Assembly: GCA_017557475.1 (NCBI GenBank)
Contig: JAFYYO010000327.1
Span: 1-7,712 of the forward strand
Length of the DNA: 7,712 nucleotides
Reading direction: 5' to 3'
Source of the DNA: Bacteroidaceae bacterium
GTDB lineage: Bacteria > Bacteroidota > Bacteroidia > Bacteroidales > Bacteroidaceae
Shown here: positions 6,260 through 7,712 of the stretch, piece by piece
Layout: every line of letters starts with the position of its first letter
Numbering within the stretch: position 1 is the stretch's first letter
Notes under the pieces: generated by a model
Told to the model about the DNA's origin: nothing
Databases searched by the model: none
Seen by the model: the letters and a program-made list of their open reading frames with translations, nothing else
Position numbers and translations under genes: made by a program

Positions 6260-6783
6260 AGAGCATCGTCTTAGTCGGCTACATGGGCTCGGGCAAGACC
6301 ACTGTCGGAAGACAGCTTGCCATGGCTCTCGGACGCACCTTCTACGACCTGGACTGGTACATCGAGATGCGTTACCATCGCTCTGTAGCACAACTTTTTG
6401 CCGAGAGAGGCGAGGCAGGTTTCCGCGAACTGGAGCGCAACATGCTTCATGAGGCTGCAGAGTTCGAGGACATAGTCCTCAGTTGCGGAGGCGGCACCCC
6501 CTGCTTCTTCGACAATATGGACTACATCTGCAGCGTCAGCGAAAGCGTCTACCTGAAAGCGACACCAGAGGTTTTGTGTCAGCACTTGAAGATGCGCAAA
6601 GTGGAACGTCCTCTACTCCAAGGAAAGAACGAAGAGGAACTGCTCGATTTCATCCGCACTTCACTCGAACAACGTGAGCCCTACTATCTTAAGGCAAAGC
6701 ACGTTATCGATGTAACACTGCTCGACAACTACGACAAGCTGCAGATTAGCGTTCAGCTCATTCGAAAAGAGTTGGGGCTGTAA
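6256..6783 (+). CDS. aroK: Shikimate kinase
   Basis: A 175-residue cytoplasmic kinase, normal length for the family, that phosphorylates shikimate with ATP in the route to chorismate and aromatic amino acids. The Walker A loop is GYMGSGKTT at residues 8-16 (Lys14). Shikimate contacts expected in the family are visible: Asp33 in DLDWYIE, Arg57 in FRELE and the GGG at 78-80 in CGGGTPC. The lid arginine is probably Arg118 in ERPLL, and Arg140 lies in the EQREPYY segment. The ATG overlaps the topA TGA as ATGA, a layout that usually means translational coupling. No own promoter is seen. speA follows 34 bp downstream, so aroK is the middle gene of the operon. Whether the symbol should be aroK or aroL cannot be told from sequence; aroK is customary for the single copy. 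Confidence 0.96.
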   Translation: MKSIVLVGYMGSGKTTVGRQLAMALGRTFYDLDWYIEMRYHRSVAQLFAERGEAGFRELERNMLHEAAEFEDIVLSCGGGTPCFFDNMDYICSVSESVYLKATPEVLCQHLKMRKVERPLLQGKNEEELLDFIRTSLEQREPYYLKAKHVIDVTLLDNYDKLQISVQLIRKELGL

Positions 6784-6788
6784 CCAAA

Positions 6789-6817
6789 ATAGTAAATCGT
6801 AAATCATTAAATAGTAA
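6789..6817 (+). repeat. Heptamer-repeat translation leader of speA
   Basis: The aroK-speA gap consists almost entirely of ATAGTAA, ATCGTAA, ATCATTAA and ATAGTAA (7/7/8/7 bases), followed directly by the speA ATG, which is in phase with the next unit. The same units occur before lemA at 236-265. There is no Shine-Dalgarno sequence and no promoter consensus, so speA is probably read from the topA promoter. Confidence 0.75.
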
Positions 6818-7712
6818 ATGAAAAAGTGGCGTATTGAGGACTCCGAGGAGCTCTACAACATCAAAGGCTGGGGAGTCAATTACTTCGGCATCAACGACAA
6901 GGGACACGTCTATGTAACGCCCAAGAAGAACGGCGTACAAGTGGACCTCAAGGAGGTAGTGGACCAATTGGCAACTCGCCATGTAACCGCTCCCGTCTTA
7001 CTTCGTTTCCCCGACATCCTCGACAACCGTATTGAGAAGACCGACGAGTGCTTCCGCAAAGCCACAAAGGAGTACGAGTACAAGGGCGAGCATTTCATCA
7101 TCTTCCCTGTCAAGGTAAACCAAATGCGACCTGTCGTTGAGGAGATTATCAGTCACGGCAAGCGCTACAACCTCGGACTGGAAGCTGGCTCGAAGCCCGA
7201 GCTGCATGCCGTCCTCGCAACCAACATGGACAGCGACAGCCTCATCATCTGTAATGGACACAAGGACCAGAACTTCATCGAACTGGCTCTCCTGGCACAG
7301 AAGATGGGCAAGCGCGTCTTCCTCGTCATTGAGAAACTGCCAGAGTTGGCTGTCATTGCAGAGACCGCGAAGAAGCTTGGTGTGCATCCCAACCTCGGCA
7401 TCCGCATCAAGTTGGCAAGCAATGGTAGCGGCAAATGGAGCGAGAGTGGCGGCGATGCCTCTAAGTTCGGACTTAACTCGTCTGAACTCTTGATGGCTCT
7501 GCAGAAACTCGACGAGCTGGGATTGCGCGATTGCTTGCGCCTCATTCACTTCCACATTGGCAGCCAAATCAATAAGATTCGCCGTATCAGCACCGCTCTT
7601 CGTGAAGCCGCACAATACTATGTTCAGCTTCATGCGATGGGCTTCGACATTAAGTTCGTCGATTGTGGTGGCGGCCTGGGTGTCGACTATGATGGAACCA
7701 GAAGCAGCAATA
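6818..7712 (+). CDS. speA: Biosynthetic arginine decarboxylase (5' part, cut by window end)
   Basis: The frame stays open from the ATG at 6818 to the window edge, giving 298 residues of a protein that is usually about 630 long; only the N-terminal half is present and the cut is due to the window. It is a PLP enzyme of the alanine-racemase-like fold that converts arginine to agmatine and CO2, the first step toward putrescine and spermidine. Family marks: WGVNYFGIN (18-26), FPVKVNQ with the likely PLP lysine Lys99 (96-102), GLEAGSKPEL (120-129), GIRIKLAS (194-201), HFHIGSQI (244-251) and the phosphate-binding GGGLGVDYDG (284-293). The start is fixed by MKKWRIEDSEELYNIKGWG, a usual N-terminus, and by the leader repeats ending at the ATG. 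It is the third gene after topA and aroK; no separate promoter is visible. Identification is secure; the C-terminal part cannot be assessed. Confidence 0.95.
   Translation, partial: MKKWRIEDSEELYNIKGWGVNYFGINDKGHVYVTPKKNGVQVDLKEVVDQLATRHVTAPVLLRFPDILDNRIEKTDECFRKATKEYEYKGEHFIIFPVKVNQMRPVVEEIISHGKRYNLGLEAGSKPELHAVLATNMDSDSLIICNGHKDQNFIELALLAQKMGKRVFLVIEKLPELAVIAETAKKLGVHPNLGIRIKLASNGSGKWSESGGDASKFGLNSSELLMALQKLDELGLRDCLRLIHFHIGSQINKIRRISTALREAAQYYVQLHAMGFDIKFVDCGGGLGVDYDGTRSSN

Overview
This window looks like chromosomal DNA from a member of the Bacteroidales, most likely a Prevotella-like bacterium. Three points suggest this. Promoters have the Bacteroidetes form TAnnTTTG (three copies of TACCTTTG). 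No protein gene has a convincing Shine-Dalgarno sequence. The gene set (lemA-htpX, tyrS, tRNA-Gln, topA-aroK-speA) is ordinary housekeeping content with Bacteroidetes-type proteins, such as a type IA topoisomerase whose C-terminus carries repeats and no zinc-binding cysteines. The family-level placement is inference from pattern, not from a search.

Layout. Positions 1-265 hold a degenerate 7-bp tandem array at the left edge, a hairpin, a Bacteroidetes-type promoter and a heptamer-repeat leader. lemA (266-832) and an HtpX-like M48 membrane protease (862-1866) follow as a probable operon. A 188-bp gap then carries an inverted pair of 9-bp-periodic arrays around three small hairpins. tyrS (2055-3359) comes next, then tRNA-Gln(UUG) with its own promoter, leader hairpin and a very strong intrinsic terminator. 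The gap to topA has no convincing gene but contains four 21-bp repeats with near-palindromic cores. topA (3914-6259), aroK (6256-6783) and the 5' part of speA (6818 to the window edge) form a tight operon behind one clear promoter.

How the genes work together. LemA and the M48 protease belong to the cell envelope and probably to membrane protein quality control. TyrS and tRNA-Gln serve translation. TopA relaxes negative supercoils, AroK makes shikimate 3-phosphate for aromatic amino acids, and SpeA makes agmatine for polyamines. No functional link among these last three is evident beyond shared transcription.

The coding content is conventional and I see no new gene system. The unusual part is between the genes. 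Four gaps carry short tandem arrays with a 7-bp period and one gap has a 9-bp period. Two leaders, those of lemA and speA, are built from the same heptamer family and run directly into the start codon although the genes are 6.5 kb apart.
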